The notes under the pieces were generated by a model. The model saw only the letters and a program-made list of their open reading frames with translations. It searched no databases and was not told the DNA's origin. 64,000 nt of DNA from Clostridium aquiflavi. Lineage in GTDB: Bacteria; Bacillota; Clostridia; Clostridiales; Clostridiaceae. The first letter of the stretch is position 1. Each line of letters starts with the position of its first letter. Where the stretch lies: assembly GCF_031344075.1 (NCBI RefSeq), contig NZ_JAVJAN010000024.1, positions 1 through 64,000 on the forward strand, written 5' to 3'. The translations under genes and the position numbers were made by a program. Shown here piece after piece: positions 27,290 through 37,482 of the stretch.

Positions 27290-27513
27290 TATCATCTCTT
27301 CCTAAGTATTATATAAATAACCCTATTTATATAATATCAAAATCAAGAACTTAGTGTATATATTTTCATTGATTTATATTAAAAATAGAATAGTTTACAA
27401 ATAATTATGGAATATACACAATATTAGGTTTATTTGAGTTACTACTTTTAGAAACTATTGATTTAATATTAAATACATTTTTTATTATATTCATTATTTG
27501 AATTATTAATTAA

Positions 27514-27993
27514 TTATTTATAATTTTTATTACACTTTTTAAATTTATTATATTTGTCTAGTACATCTTTATTATCCTCAAAAAACATATTCAGCATCTT
27601 TATATTTTCTACAGTTTCGCTGCTTATCACGTGTTCTATTAATTCAGTTTCTATAAGTACTTCATCTTTTCCACCTAGATATTTTAAAAATTTTTCTATT
27701 ATTATATGTCTATCTAAAAGATATTTGCCCAAAGTTATACCATTTTCAGTAAGTTCAATTACTCCATACTTTTCATAATTTATAAGTGCTAAATCTCCTA
27801 GTTTTTTCATCATTTTAGATGCTGATGAATCCCTTACATTTAACATTTGTGCAATCTTATTTAATCTAATTGAACTTTCTTCAAGACTGCATCTATATAT
27901 CATTTCTAAGTAATCTTCCATAGCAGGTGTAAGTAATTTTCTAGTTGAATTTATATTTTCATATCCCCTTACTGTATGAAAATTTTCTTTCAT
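27514..27993 (-). CDS. DtxR/MntR-family metal-dependent regulator
   Basis: A 159-aa regulator. The N-terminal winged helix is clear: TPAMEDYLEMIYRCSLE, then IRLNKIAQMLNVRDSSASKMMKKLGDL (recognition helix). The dimerisation and metal-binding part follows, with DRHIIIEKFL and ETELIEHVISSE giving the expected His/Glu ligands. No C-terminal SH3-like domain, so it is of the short MntR type. It is divergent from feoAB, so it probably controls iron uptake. The gap between them holds a 16-base inverted repeat. Confidence 0.88.
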   Translation of the reverse strand: MKENFHTVRGYENINSTRKLLTPAMEDYLEMIYRCSLEESSIRLNKIAQMLNVRDSSASKMMKKLGDLALINYEKYGVIELTENGITLGKYLLDRHIIIEKFLKYLGGKDEVLIETELIEHVISSETVENIKMLNMFFEDNKDVLDKYNKFKKCNKNYK

Positions 27994-28063
27994 TTTATCA
28001 CCACCAATATTTATTTATATATTTTTACTTTATGTGTGTCACTTTAGAATTATTTCTCATATC

Positions 28064-28115
28064 TTAGTTTAGAGAAAGATTTTTAGCCTTAAGAAACACT
28101 CTTTCTCTAAACTAA
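28064..28115. promoter_or_regulatory. Long inverted repeat between the dtxR-like gene and feoA
   Basis: A perfect 16-base inverted repeat, TTAGTTTAGAGAAAGA with its complement, separated by 20 bases and ending 30 bases before the feoA ATG. No T-run follows, so it is not a terminator. It could be a regulator binding site or a leader hairpin of the feo transcript. The loop has TTAGCCTTAA, only a weak likeness to a DtxR box. Confidence 0.6.
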
Positions 28116-28145
28116 AAACATTATATAAAAGGAGATATACAAATT

Positions 28146-28397
28146 ATGAATGATAATTCTTTAAGTAATACAATTTCACTTAACAAACTACCCTTAGGGA
28201 ATAAATGTAAAGTAAGCAAATTGGATGCTGATGGAGTAATTAGACGAAGATTTTTAGATCTTGGATTAATAACGGGTACAGAAGTTGAATCTTTAGGACA
28301 AAGTCCATCTGGAGATCCTATTGCATATTTAATAAGAGGAGCTGTTATAGCTATTAGATCTGAAGATGCTTCTAAAATTTTAGTGGAAACACTTTAA
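28146..28397 (+). CDS. feoA: Ferrous iron transport protein A
   Basis: An 83-aa SH3-like protein. LNKLPLGNKCKVSKLDADGVIRRRFLDLGLITGTEVESLG is the classic FeoA pattern. It is a small cytoplasmic partner of FeoB and lies 73 bases upstream of it. AAAGGAG precedes the ATG. Confidence 0.93.
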   Translation: MNDNSLSNTISLNKLPLGNKCKVSKLDADGVIRRRFLDLGLITGTEVESLGQSPSGDPIAYLIRGAVIAIRSEDASKILVETL

Positions 28398-28470
28398 TAT
28401 TAAGCTTATTTATGTCTAATCCATTAATTTTATAAATAAAATTTTAAGTAATGTATAAAGGAGCTTTTTA

Positions 28471-30621
28471 ATGGGATTAACTAACCAGTCTACTGGCACT
28501 AATGCTTTAGATAAAGATTTAAACATTATTAGAACCTCTAAAGATGATAAAGTAATTGCACTTGCTGGTAATCCTAATGTTGGAAAGAGTACAGTTTTTA
28601 ATAATTTAACTGGATTAAATCAGCATACAGGTAACTGGCCTGGTAAAACAGTAACTAATGCTACAGGCAAATACACTCATAAGAAAAAAGAATTCACCTT
28701 AGTTGATATTCCAGGCACATATTCTCTTATGGCTAATTCAGTTGAAGAAGAAGTTGCTAGAGATTTTATATGCTTTGGAAATCCTGATGCTACTGTGATT
28801 ATTGTTGATGCTACATGCCTTGAAAGAAACTTAAATCTAGTATTGCAAACACTTGAGATAACTGAAAATGTTTTAGTTTGTGTTAATTTAATGAATGAAG
28901 CTAAACGAAAAGGTATAGTGATAAATTTAGAAAAGCTTTCGTCTTTATTAGGTGTTCCAGTAGTAGGCACAAGTGCAAACATTGGCAAAGGACTGCAAGA
29001 ATTAAAAGATGAAATTTATAATTTATCTTTTAATAGTGTAGAGAAAAACATTATAAGTATTAAATATAGTTCATTTATAGAAGATGCTATATTATTAATT
29101 GAAAAAGTATTTCCAGATAAATTAAAATCTAAACTAAATACTAGGTGGCTTTCTTTAAAGCTATTAGAGGGTGATTTAACATTATTGTCTTCAATAGATA
29201 ATTATATTGGATTTAAATTACTAGATGATACTAGTATTGCGAAGGCTATTTATAATGCTAAAGAATATTTAAAAATTAATGGATTAGATGAAAATATGCT
29301 TAGAGATGAAATTGTAACAACATTAGTATGTATTGCTGAAAAAGTAAGTAAAGATGTAGTAGCTTTTAGCCTTGAAAAATATAATGATTTTGATAGGAAA
29401 ATAGATAAAGTTTTAACTTCTAAAAAATTTGGTATTCCTATAATGATATTACTTTTAGCAGTAATATTTTGGATAACCATAACTGGAGCTAATGTTCCAT
29501 CTGAAATTCTAGCTACTGGATTATTTTGGATTCAAGATAAACTTTCAGCATTCCTATTTTCTTTAGGGGCTCCTGTGTGGTTAGAGGGTGTATTAATTCA
29601 AGGCGTATACAGAACTCTTGCTTGGGTTGTTTCTGTAATGTTACCTCCTATGGCAATATTTTTTCCACTCTTTACTTTGCTTGAAGACTTAGGCTACTTA
29701 CCTAGGATTGCTTATAATTTAGATAATTTCTTTAAAAAATCATGTGCTTGTGGAAAACAAGCTCTTACAATGTGTATGGGATTTGGTTGTAATGCAGCAG
29801 GCATAATTGGTTGTAGAATAATAGATTCTCCAAGAGAACGATTAATTGCTATTATTACAAATAACTTTGTACCTTGCAATGGACGATTTCCTACTTTAAT
29901 TGCTATTATTACAATGTTTTTTGCTGGTATGTTTGTAGGACCATTTCAATCAATAGCATCTACTCTAATCTTAACTTGTGTAATACTTTTAGGGGTATTT
30001 ATGACACTTACAATTTCTAAAATATTATCAAAAACTATTTTGAAGGGAATTCCTTCTTCATTTACTTTAGAATTACCTCCTTATCGTAAACCACAAGTTG
30101 GTAAGATCATAGTTAGATCAATTTTTGATAGAACCTTATTCGTTCTTGGAAGAGCTATAGTTGTTGCAGCGCCAGCTGGTTTGGTTATATGGTTAATGGC
30201 GAACTTAAATGTTAATGGACTTAGTATATTAACTCACTGTGCTAATTTTCTTAATCCATTTGCTCATCTTATAGGATTGGATGGATATATACTTATGGCT
30301 TTTATATTAGGATTTCCTGCCAATGAAATTGTAATTCCAATAATCATTATGAGTTATATGGCTGCAGGAAGCATGTTAGAATTAAGTAGTACAGCACAGC
30401 TTCATAGCTTGCTTGTTGAAAATGGGTGGACTTGGCTTACTGCCGTATGTGTAATGCTTTTTTCTTTAATGCATTGGCCTTGTAGTACCACATGTTTAAC
30501 AATAAAGAAAGAAACTCAAAGTTTAAAATGGACAGCTATTTCATTTTTAGTTCCAACTATTACTGGAATTACTATATGTTTTATAGTTACATCAATAGTT
30601 AGAATTCTCGGGCTTGCTTAG
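28471..30621 (+). CDS. feoB: Ferrous iron transport protein B
   Basis: A 716-aa membrane GTPase that imports Fe2+. The G domain has G1 GNPNVGKST, the FeoB-specific HTGNWPGKTV (G2) and DIPGTYSL (G3). The membrane part shows the Gate motif regions with conserved cysteines (KKSCACGKQALTMCMGFGCNAAG and NFVPCNGRFPT) and ends in a typical VRILGLA. Length is normal. With feoA and the divergent DtxR-like gene it forms an iron-uptake locus. No feoC. Confidence 0.96.
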   Translation: MGLTNQSTGTNALDKDLNIIRTSKDDKVIALAGNPNVGKSTVFNNLTGLNQHTGNWPGKTVTNATGKYTHKKKEFTLVDIPGTYSLMANSVEEEVARDFICFGNPDATVIIVDATCLERNLNLVLQTLEITENVLVCVNLMNEAKRKGIVINLEKLSSLLGVPVVGTSANIGKGLQELKDEIYNLSFNSVEKNIISIKYSSFIEDAILLIEKVFPDKLKSKLNTRWLSLKLLEGDLTLLSSIDNYIGFKLLDDTSIAKAIYNAKEYLKINGLDENMLRDEIVTTLVCIAEKVSKDVVAFSLEKYNDFDRKIDKVLTSKKFGIPIMILLLAVIFWITITGANVPSEILATGLFWIQDKLSAFLFSLGAPVWLEGVLIQGVYRTLAWVVSVMLPPMAIFFPLFTLLEDLGYLPRIAYNLDNFFKKSCACGKQALTMCMGFGCNAAGIIGCRIIDSPRERLIAIITNNFVPCNGRFPTLIAIITMFFAGMFVGPFQSIASTLILTCVILLGVFMTLTISKILSKTILKGIPSSFTLELPPYRKPQVGKIIVRSIFDRTLFVLGRAIVVAAPAGLVIWLMANLNVNGLSILTHCANFLNPFAHLIGLDGYILMAFILGFPANEIVIPIIIMSYMAAGSMLELSSTAQLHSLLVENGWTWLTAVCVMLFSLMHWPCSTTCLTIKKETQSLKWTAISFLVPTITGITICFIVTSIVRILGLA

Positions 30622-30650
30622 AATAAACAAATATAAACTATTAATTCTAT

Positions 30651-30698
30651 AAACAAAAAGAAAGTGATAATCCTTATAATATCACTTTCTTTTTGTTT
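30651..30698 (+). terminator. Intrinsic terminator after feoB
   Basis: A perfect 19-base-pair stem (AAACAAAAAGAAAGTGATA and its complement) around a 10-base loop, 30 bases after the feoB stop, with the T-rich arm at its end. Confidence 0.85.
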
Positions 30699-30904
30699 AA
30701 GGTTTAATATAAAAATATACTTTAAACTTTACTAAATATTTTATATTACTATGTGTCTTGATAACATATATAATCATTTTCTTACACATGTTAACATTTT
30801 CATACAAATATTTTATTTGATTAATTATAAATATGATATAATAGTATGTATTTTATAATTTGGTAAATAAAACTACAAAAAACAAAAGAGAGGAAGGATT
30901 TTCA

Positions 30905-32602
30905 ATGAAAAGTATAAAAACAAAAATATTAATACCAATTTTTTTAATTTCAATATTTTTCTTAAGTTTTATGTTTATTGAATTTACTCAAATAAAAAGT
31001 AACTTAAGTTTAGTTAATGAAATGGAATCTACTTATTTTACTACAGCATTAAAAGCAGATGAATTAAAACTTAATGTAGTACAAGTTCAGCAATGGCTTA
31101 CTGATATAAGTGCTACAAGAGCTGCTGAAGGTTTTGATGATGGATTTGACGAAGCTGAGAAGTATGCTAAAAATATTGAGTTACTTATAGATGATCTTAA
31201 AAAACTAAATTCTAATAATATACAAGAAATTGAAGAGATAAAGAAAGACTTTAAACCATATTATGAAGTAGGCAAGGTAATGGCTAGTGCATATATTACT
31301 GGTGGTCCTAATGAAGGAAATAACTATATGGAAAGTTTTGATACAACTGCTGAATCTATAAATAATAAAGTTGATAAATTTAAAGACACTTCATATAACA
31401 ATGTACAAGTATCAATTAAAAATATACAAAAGTCAATTCAACAAACATTAATATTGATAGCAGTTGCAGTTATTATTTTAATAGTTATAATAGTATTTTC
31501 ATCTATATATATAACTAAAAATATTGTTAATCCAATAAATAAGATATTAGCTAAATTAAAATTAATGGCTAATAACAGTGGAGATTTAACTCAAAACATT
31601 GATTTTGTTAGTAATGATGAAATTGGTGAATTAGCTAAAAATTTTAATTTAATGCAAAATTCTTTTAGGAATATAATAAAGATCATTATGGAAGAATCTA
31701 ATAACGTTGAAATTAAAGTAAAAGAAACCAATTCAGATATTAACACTTTATCTACTTTAATAGAAGATGTTTATGCAACTACAGAACAACTAGCTAGTGG
31801 CATTGAAGAAACTTCAGCTTCTACAGAAGAAATTAATGCTGTTGTTACTGAAATTAATTCAAATATTGAATCAATTGCGATAAAAGCTAAAGATGAAGCT
31901 AGTGATTCATTATTAATCAAAGAAAGAGCAAATAAACTAAAAATGATAGCTATATCGTCTAAAGAAATAGCTGAAAAGATTAATATACAAACTCAGCAAA
32001 AGGTCTTAGATGCTATTGAAAAATCTAAAGAAGTCGAAAAGATTAATGTATTATCAGAATCTATTCTACAAATAACTTCTCAAACTAATCTTTTAGCCTT
32101 AAATGCAGCCATTGAAGCTGCACGTGCTGGAGAAGCTGGAAAAGGTTTTTCAGTAGTAGCTGAAGAAATACGGAAACTTGCTGAAGACTCAAAAAGTACA
32201 GCATCAGAAATTAAAAATATTAATGATGTAATTATAAATGCAGTAGAAAACTTAGCTAATACTTCAAAAGAAATACTAAAATTTATAAACACCAATGTTA
32301 TAAACGATTATGAGATGATTGTTAAAACTGGTGAACAATACAGTGAAGATGCAATAAAAATTAATAATATTACAACGGATTTTAGTAATATATCTAATAA
32401 AATAACTATTTCTATGAATGAGGTAGTTAAATCAATGGATGATATAAGTGCGTCTAGTACAGAATTAGCTAGTGGTACAAATAGTATTACTGAAAATATG
32501 CATATCATTTCTGATAATTCAGACACTGTAGTTAAAACAGTTAAAGATGTTACCACTAATACTAATAGATTAATTGAAACTGTTAGTAATTTTAAAATCT
32601 AA
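30905..32602 (+). CDS. Methyl-accepting chemotaxis protein
   Basis: A 565-aa chemoreceptor. First membrane segment at residues 7-27, an extracellular region of about 160 residues of 4-helix-bundle type, a second membrane segment (ILIAVAVIILIVIIVFSSIY), HAMP domain, then the signalling domain with the hairpin SQTNLLALNAAIEAARAGEAGKG. The ligand is unknown. No che genes are near. A longer frame starts 15 codons upstream, but the ATG at 30905 has GAGGAAGG. An extended -10 (TGATATAAT) sits near 30833. Confidence 0.92.
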   Translation: MKSIKTKILIPIFLISIFFLSFMFIEFTQIKSNLSLVNEMESTYFTTALKADELKLNVVQVQQWLTDISATRAAEGFDDGFDEAEKYAKNIELLIDDLKKLNSNNIQEIEEIKKDFKPYYEVGKVMASAYITGGPNEGNNYMESFDTTAESINNKVDKFKDTSYNNVQVSIKNIQKSIQQTLILIAVAVIILIVIIVFSSIYITKNIVNPINKILAKLKLMANNSGDLTQNIDFVSNDEIGELAKNFNLMQNSFRNIIKIIMEESNNVEIKVKETNSDINTLSTLIEDVYATTEQLASGIEETSASTEEINAVVTEINSNIESIAIKAKDEASDSLLIKERANKLKMIAISSKEIAEKINIQTQQKVLDAIEKSKEVEKINVLSESILQITSQTNLLALNAAIEAARAGEAGKGFSVVAEEIRKLAEDSKSTASEIKNINDVIINAVENLANTSKEILKFINTNVINDYEMIVKTGEQYSEDAIKINNITTDFSNISNKITISMNEVVKSMDDISASSTELASGTNSITENMHIISDNSDTVVKTVKDVTTNTNRLIETVSNFKI

Positions 32603-32608
32603 ATATAT

Positions 32609-32659
32609 AAAAAAGATATATTAAAATGTTATTAATAACAAATTTGATATATCTTTTTT
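32609..32659. terminator. Bidirectional terminator between chemoreceptor and TraX-like genes
   Basis: AAAAAAGATATA pairs with TATATCTTTTTT; the A-rich and T-rich arms allow termination from either side of these convergent genes. Confidence 0.75.
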
Positions 32660-32664
32660 ATACT

Positions 32665-33483
32665 TTATTTTATTAATAAAATTCCTAATATATATAATAG
32701 ATAAACATGTACGGGATAATATACATAAAATAAGTATTTCATTCCTTTACCCTTTTGACCATTATATAATAACATAAGTGGTAATGCTCCTATCATGATC
32801 CATTGATAATTAATTAAAAAGCTATTGCTTAAACTATAATCTCCATTAGCTCCGGATACAAATATAAATGCAGTGAATACTGTATATAAGATACTTAAAG
32901 CCACCTTTTTGCCTCTACATGAATATAATATTATTCCTAAAACTATCCAAGCAATTCCACCTTCTACTAAAAATGGTGTAGGTACAAAAATCATAGCTAT
33001 TCGCATTAAAATCATAGGTAAAAAATCAAAAGTCAATAAAATTATTATGCCTATTAGTAGTGGCCCAATAATTAATGCTAAACCATAAAACATAAATTTA
33101 GATTCTTTTTCCACTCTATATCTTTTTATAAATTCTATTCCTTGCAAAAATATTGTAATTAAAAACATTGTTGCAAATATGTTATTCATTATAGCAATTT
33201 CACTGGGATGTGGCATAATCTTTTGAATAAGAGTATTTCCTAGTATCATAATGACAGACCAAATATATAATCTTCCAATATATTTTTTTCTATCATGAGT
33301 ATGATAAAATCCTTCTACAACCATAAATATAAATAGTGGTGCTACTATTCTACCTAGCCAATGAAACCATACAGGAATATTCATTGAATAAGGCATAAAT
33401 TCTCCTATATGATCAAATGTCATTAATATAAGTGCCAATATTTTGATAGTAAATCCATCAATTCCTTTTTTTATATCTTCCAT
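32665..33483 (-). CDS. TraX-family membrane protein
   Basis: A 272-aa protein with about eight membrane segments. GFTIKILALILMTFDHIGEF at the N-terminus and WLGRIVAPLFIFMVVEGFYHT are typical of the TraX family. TraX acetylates F pilin in E. coli, but chromosomal Firmicutes members stand alone and are likely acyltransferases of unknown target. No conjugation genes are near. TTAGGAG precedes the ATG. Confidence 0.87.
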   Translation of the reverse strand: MEDIKKGIDGFTIKILALILMTFDHIGEFMPYSMNIPVWFHWLGRIVAPLFIFMVVEGFYHTHDRKKYIGRLYIWSVIMILGNTLIQKIMPHPSEIAIMNNIFATMFLITIFLQGIEFIKRYRVEKESKFMFYGLALIIGPLLIGIIILLTFDFLPMILMRIAMIFVPTPFLVEGGIAWIVLGIILYSCRGKKVALSILYTVFTAFIFVSGANGDYSLSNSFLINYQWIMIGALPLMLLYNGQKGKGMKYLFYVYYPVHVYLLYILGILLIK

Positions 33484-33586
33484 AAATAATTCTCCTAATC
33501 TTTTTTAATTTACAGTATAATACAAGATATTCTTGCAATTTACTATTTAAAATGTTAATTTATCACTTGTTTTTATAATTATAAAT

Positions 33587-34990
33587 TTATAACACTATTG
33601 TAATTTCAGTTCCATATCCTAATTTGCTATTAATTTTAATGTCTCCACCATGATTATTTATTATTTCTTTTGATATAGCCATTCCGAGTCCTGACCCCTT
33701 ATGATGTTCTCCTGTATTAGTTCCTCTATAATATCTATCAAAAATATGATTTAAATCTTTTGTGCTTATTCCATTGCCATTATCTTTTATTAAGATTGTT
33801 ATTCTATCTACTTTTTTTAGTTCTATCTTTATTGAAACATCTTCTTTATTATGAACTATTGCATTGAAAATCAAATTAGTTAATGCCCTTTTTAAAAGTA
33901 TAATATCTACTTCCTTTTCAATAACATCTATATTACTATTAAATTCTATGTCTCTATTTTCATATCTACTGTCATTTAATATATCAATTATTATGTTTCT
34001 AACTAAAGACACCAAATTAGTATTTTGCTTATTTAAAGTTAAAGCATTATTCTTTAACCTTGTAGATAAATTAAGTTCATCCACAAGCTCTTTTATATAC
34101 TTAGATTTACTATATATTATTTCTGTATAATCTTGAATTTCTTCTCTTGAAAATTCATATTCTTTATCACTAATAATTTCAGCATATCCTTGAATAGAAG
34201 CTAATGGAGTCTTTATATCATGCGTAATGTTAGCCAGCCACTCTTCTCTCATTGAATCTAATTCTTTTCTTTCTATTTCATTTTGCCTTAATGCACTTGC
34301 TAAATCATTTATATTTGCAAAAACATCTTTATAAATTCCTTTTTCTTTAGTACATATTTCATAGTTACCTTTTGCTAACACATCTACATTATTTATTATT
34401 TCTCCCATAGGTTTAGTTAATTTTCTACTAAATAAATATCCAAATATTAAAGCTATTATTGCATCTACAATAAGTGTTAAAATTATTATTATCTTTACTT
34501 GATTTATTGCTGTATCCATAGAATAATTTAGTGTTATTCTATCTGCATATGTAGTTGGTAATGCAAGAATTATATTTACATGAGCATTACTTAAATCCTT
34601 TTCTAATAAAAAATTTACAAATGGACCTATTTTATACTTATAATTATGAACCATATCAAAAGGCGTATAATTTTTAGGAACATCCTGTGGCCTATTTATA
34701 TTAGATATCTCTTCTCCATAATCATTTAAAACCTGTATCCAAGCCCCAGACTTTTCTAATAATATAATTCCTTCTTCTGTTATCTTTAATTCTCCATTAT
34801 CTTCATACATATACTCTGAAAAGTCTCTTGCAAAACTCTCAGGATCTTTTGAATCATTGTTTTTATAGTTAATATTAACATCTAAAGTATACCAGCTAAA
34901 TATAGTTAAGATATTCATTATAACTACTAATATGACAACTGCAACAATAGTAGCTATGAAGTTCCCCGTTATTTTCCATTTTGTCTTCAT
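33587..34990 (-). CDS. Two-component sensor histidine kinase
   Basis: A 467-aa membrane kinase. First membrane segment at 10-32, an extracellular sensor region of about 130 residues, second segment (IIIILTLIVDAIIALIFGYLF), HAMP, then the dimerisation domain with phosphorylated His in NITHDIKTPLASIQG and ATPase motifs NGNGIS and GSGLGMAISKEI. It starts one base after the response regulator stop, so the pair is co-transcribed. The adjacent ABC transporter suggests a stress or antimicrobial-peptide sensing module (inference). Confidence 0.92.
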   Translation of the reverse strand: MKTKWKITGNFIATIVAVVILVVIMNILTIFSWYTLDVNINYKNNDSKDPESFARDFSEYMYEDNGELKITEEGIILLEKSGAWIQVLNDYGEEISNINRPQDVPKNYTPFDMVHNYKYKIGPFVNFLLEKDLSNAHVNIILALPTTYADRITLNYSMDTAINQVKIIIILTLIVDAIIALIFGYLFSRKLTKPMGEIINNVDVLAKGNYEICTKEKGIYKDVFANINDLASALRQNEIERKELDSMREEWLANITHDIKTPLASIQGYAEIISDKEYEFSREEIQDYTEIIYSKSKYIKELVDELNLSTRLKNNALTLNKQNTNLVSLVRNIIIDILNDSRYENRDIEFNSNIDVIEKEVDIILLKRALTNLIFNAIVHNKEDVSIKIELKKVDRITILIKDNGNGISTKDLNHIFDRYYRGTNTGEHHKGSGLGMAISKEIINNHGGDIKINSKLGYGTEITIVL

Positions 34991-34991
34991 T

Positions 34992-35705
34992 CTAATCTTC
35001 CTTTACAGATAATTTATACCCAAGTCCCCTAACTGTAAGAATATATTTAGGATTAGATGAGTCATCTTCTATTTTTTCTCTTAATTTTCGTATATGAACC
35101 ATTATTGTATTATCAAATCCAAAGTAGTCTTCTCCCCATACCTTATCCCATAGTTTTTCTTTACTTATTATTTGATTTTGATTGTGTGCTAATAAAGATA
35201 ATATTTTAAGCTCCTTAGCTGTTAATTCTATTACTTTATCATTTTTCATTAGTTCTGCTCTGCTCTCATTTAAAACATACGGTCCAAATTTTATTATTTT
35301 TTCTTCATTATTAAGCTCATTTGAATTTTCATTAACATAACTGGCTCTTCTTAAATGAGCTTTTACTCTAAAAGCAACTTCCTTAGGACTAAATGGTTTA
35401 GTTATATAATCATCTCCGCCTATTGCAAAACCTAATATTTTATCTAATTCTTCTGTTTTAGCGGATAAGAATAATATGGGAACATTAGATGTACTTCTTA
35501 TATCTTTGCATATTTCATATCCATCACCATCAGGCAACATTATATCTAATATAACTAATTCTGGTTTTACTCTTTTAAACTCTGCTAAACCTTCCTTTAA
35601 AGTTTTCGCTGTATATATATTATTAAATCCTTCTTTCTTCAACACTGTTTCTAACAATTTCAAAATTTCAATCTCATCATCTACTATTAATACCCTATTA
35701 TTCAT
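34992..35705 (-). CDS. OmpR-family response regulator
   Basis: A 237-aa regulator. Receiver domain: VDDEIEI, phosphoacceptor Asp in LVILDIMLPDGDG, LSAKTEELDK and YITKPFSPKE. Winged-helix C-terminus: ELTAKELKILSLLAHN and TVRGLGYKLS. AGAGAGGA precedes the ATG. Partner of the kinase downstream; it follows an ABC transporter cluster by 95 bases. Confidence 0.94.
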   Translation of the reverse strand: MNNRVLIVDDEIEILKLLETVLKKEGFNNIYTAKTLKEGLAEFKRVKPELVILDIMLPDGDGYEICKDIRSTSNVPILFLSAKTEELDKILGFAIGGDDYITKPFSPKEVAFRVKAHLRRASYVNENSNELNNEEKIIKFGPYVLNESRAELMKNDKVIELTAKELKILSLLAHNQNQIISKEKLWDKVWGEDYFGFDNTIMVHIRKLREKIEDDSSNPKYILTVRGLGYKLSVKED

Positions 35706-35737
35706 AACATTGTCCTCTCTTTCATTTGTTTTTATTC

Positions 35738-35744
35738 TTCGACA
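35738..35744 (-). promoter_or_regulatory. Possible Spo0A box upstream of the response regulator
   Basis: The minus strand reads TTTTGTCGAAG, containing the 0A-box core TGTCGAA, 33 bases before the response regulator ATG. A seven-base match occurs by chance often enough that this is only a candidate. Confidence 0.35.
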
Positions 35745-35800
35745 AAATTTTCATAATTTAATTTTACATTAATAGTAGATATAATAAAAGGAATTTATAA

Positions 35801-36574
35801 TTAAAGTCGTTTACTATTTGTAAAATTCTTATATGCAATTAAAGGTAGTACAAATATTAATACTATTGATATTACTACTGCTAAACCTCTATACATAACT
35901 GGTATTTGATGTCTAACCATTAATTGACTCATCATAACCCAATTTGGTGTTAATGCTATAAAGTTAAGTAGTGATTTTGAAACAAGTCCTTGAGTGAAAA
36001 ATGGAATTCCCATAACTGCGCCACCTAATATAAATGGTATTGCTGCTGACTTAAATGCTGATGATAAAGTTAATCCTATTTGTGCAAATAAAAATGAACC
36101 TAAAGTAACAGATAACACAACAATTATATACATTTGTAATACTGTAATTTCTGATTCACTATTTCCAAAATACCATAGATTTTTAATAGGATCATTTAAA
36201 CTTTTAAATCCTTCAAGCGCAAATCCTCTTAATCCAACAAGTAAGGTAAATGAAACATTAATTAATGATAGTGCTATTCCAGCTGATATTGCTTTTGCTA
36301 CTGTTATGTATTTTTTTCCATTTTTGGTGGTGTTTATTAATCCTACCATATTAGATTCATACTCTTTAGTATAATTTCCTGAGATTGCTATAAACATAAC
36401 TAAGCCTATAAGTGGGATTGAACCTTCTATTTTATAAAATATATCTGCATAAGTTTCTGACATTCCAAAATCTCTAATTAAAATAAATCCAAACCCTAAA
36501 AGTAACGCCCAAAGCACTAGAAGACTCTTCTTACTTAATATTTTTCTTAATTCTGCTTTTATTAAATTCATCAT
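35801..36574 (-). CDS. ABC-2 type transporter permease
   Basis: A 257-aa membrane protein with six hydrophobic segments. N-terminal NLIKAELRKILSKKSLLVLW is the typical start of ABC-2 permeases. It is the third gene of a leftward permease-ATPase-permease cluster, 5 bases after the ATPase gene. AGGTG precedes the ATG. Substrate unknown. Confidence 0.87.
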   Translation of the reverse strand: MMNLIKAELRKILSKKSLLVLWALLLGFGFILIRDFGMSETYADIFYKIEGSIPLIGLVMFIAISGNYTKEYESNMVGLINTTKNGKKYITVAKAISAGIALSLINVSFTLLVGLRGFALEGFKSLNDPIKNLWYFGNSESEITVLQMYIIVVLSVTLGSFLFAQIGLTLSSAFKSAAIPFILGGAVMGIPFFTQGLVSKSLLNFIALTPNWVMMSQLMVRHQIPVMYRGLAVVISIVLIFVLPLIAYKNFTNSKRL

Positions 36575-36579
36575 ATTAA

Positions 36580-37467
36580 TTACACCTCTTTTGCATTTTC
36601 TAAATCAAAGTAAAACATATATACATCTTCAAATCTTGCTGATGTGGGCTCTACGTTTATTTCCTTTGGCATTGTATCTGAAACTACTCTTAATATAGTT
36701 GAATTAATATCACTTTGAATACTTACAACCTTGTATTTATCTTGAATTCTATTAATTTCACTTTCATCATTAACACTTATGTTGTAAACCCTGTTAGTCA
36801 TATCAGATAATATTTCTTTATGAGTTCCTTTCATAAGAAGCTTTCCTTTTTTTATCATTATAGTTTCTTTTGCTACTGATTCTATATCTGATATTATATG
36901 AGTTGAAAGTATTATTATCTTATCTCTTGATATTTTAGCTATTAGATTTCTAAATCTTGTTCTTTCTTGCGGATCAAGTCCTGCTGTTGGTTCATCTAAA
37001 ACTATTATCTTAGGATCATTTAGTAAAACTTGTGCTATACCAACTCTTCTTTTCATTCCACCTGAAAACTTTCCTATTGCTTTATTTCTAACATCATAAA
37101 GACCAACTAATTCTAATAATTCATCAACTTTAGAATTCAAACGTCTACCACTCATTCCTTTTAATGCACCAACATATTGTAAAAATTGTTTTGCAGTAAA
37201 ATTCTTATATACTCCAAATTCTTGTGGAAGATATCCTATAACATCTCTATATTTATCATCTATCTTAAATATATCTTCACCATTATATAAGATTTCACCT
37301 TTGTCTGGTCTTATAAGTGTAGTTATTTGTTTCATTAAAGTTGTTTTTCCTGCTCCATTTGGTCCCAATAATCCATAAACACCATTTTCTAATGTAATTG
37401 TAATACCATCATTTGCTCTTTTTCTACCATATATTTTTGTTAAATCTTTTATTTCTAATTTATTCAT
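36580..37467 (-). CDS. ABC transporter ATP-binding protein
   Basis: A 295-aa ATPase: Walker A LLGPNGAGKTT, signature KFSGGMKRRVGIAQ, Walker B IIVLDEPTAGLD, switch His in ILSTHIISD. The last 90 residues form the C-terminal extension found in ABC-2 exporters. A start five codons upstream is possible; TTGGAGG serves the ATG at 37467. It lies between two permease genes and probably serves both as an exporter. Confidence 0.92.
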   Translation of the reverse strand: MNKLEIKDLTKIYGRKRANDGITITLENGVYGLLGPNGAGKTTLMKQITTLIRPDKGEILYNGEDIFKIDDKYRDVIGYLPQEFGVYKNFTAKQFLQYVGALKGMSGRRLNSKVDELLELVGLYDVRNKAIGKFSGGMKRRVGIAQVLLNDPKIIVLDEPTAGLDPQERTRFRNLIAKISRDKIIILSTHIISDIESVAKETIMIKKGKLLMKGTHKEILSDMTNRVYNISVNDESEINRIQDKYKVVSIQSDINSTILRVVSDTMPKEINVEPTSARFEDVYMFYFDLENAKEV

Positions 37468-37482
37468 TATTAATTCCTCCAA

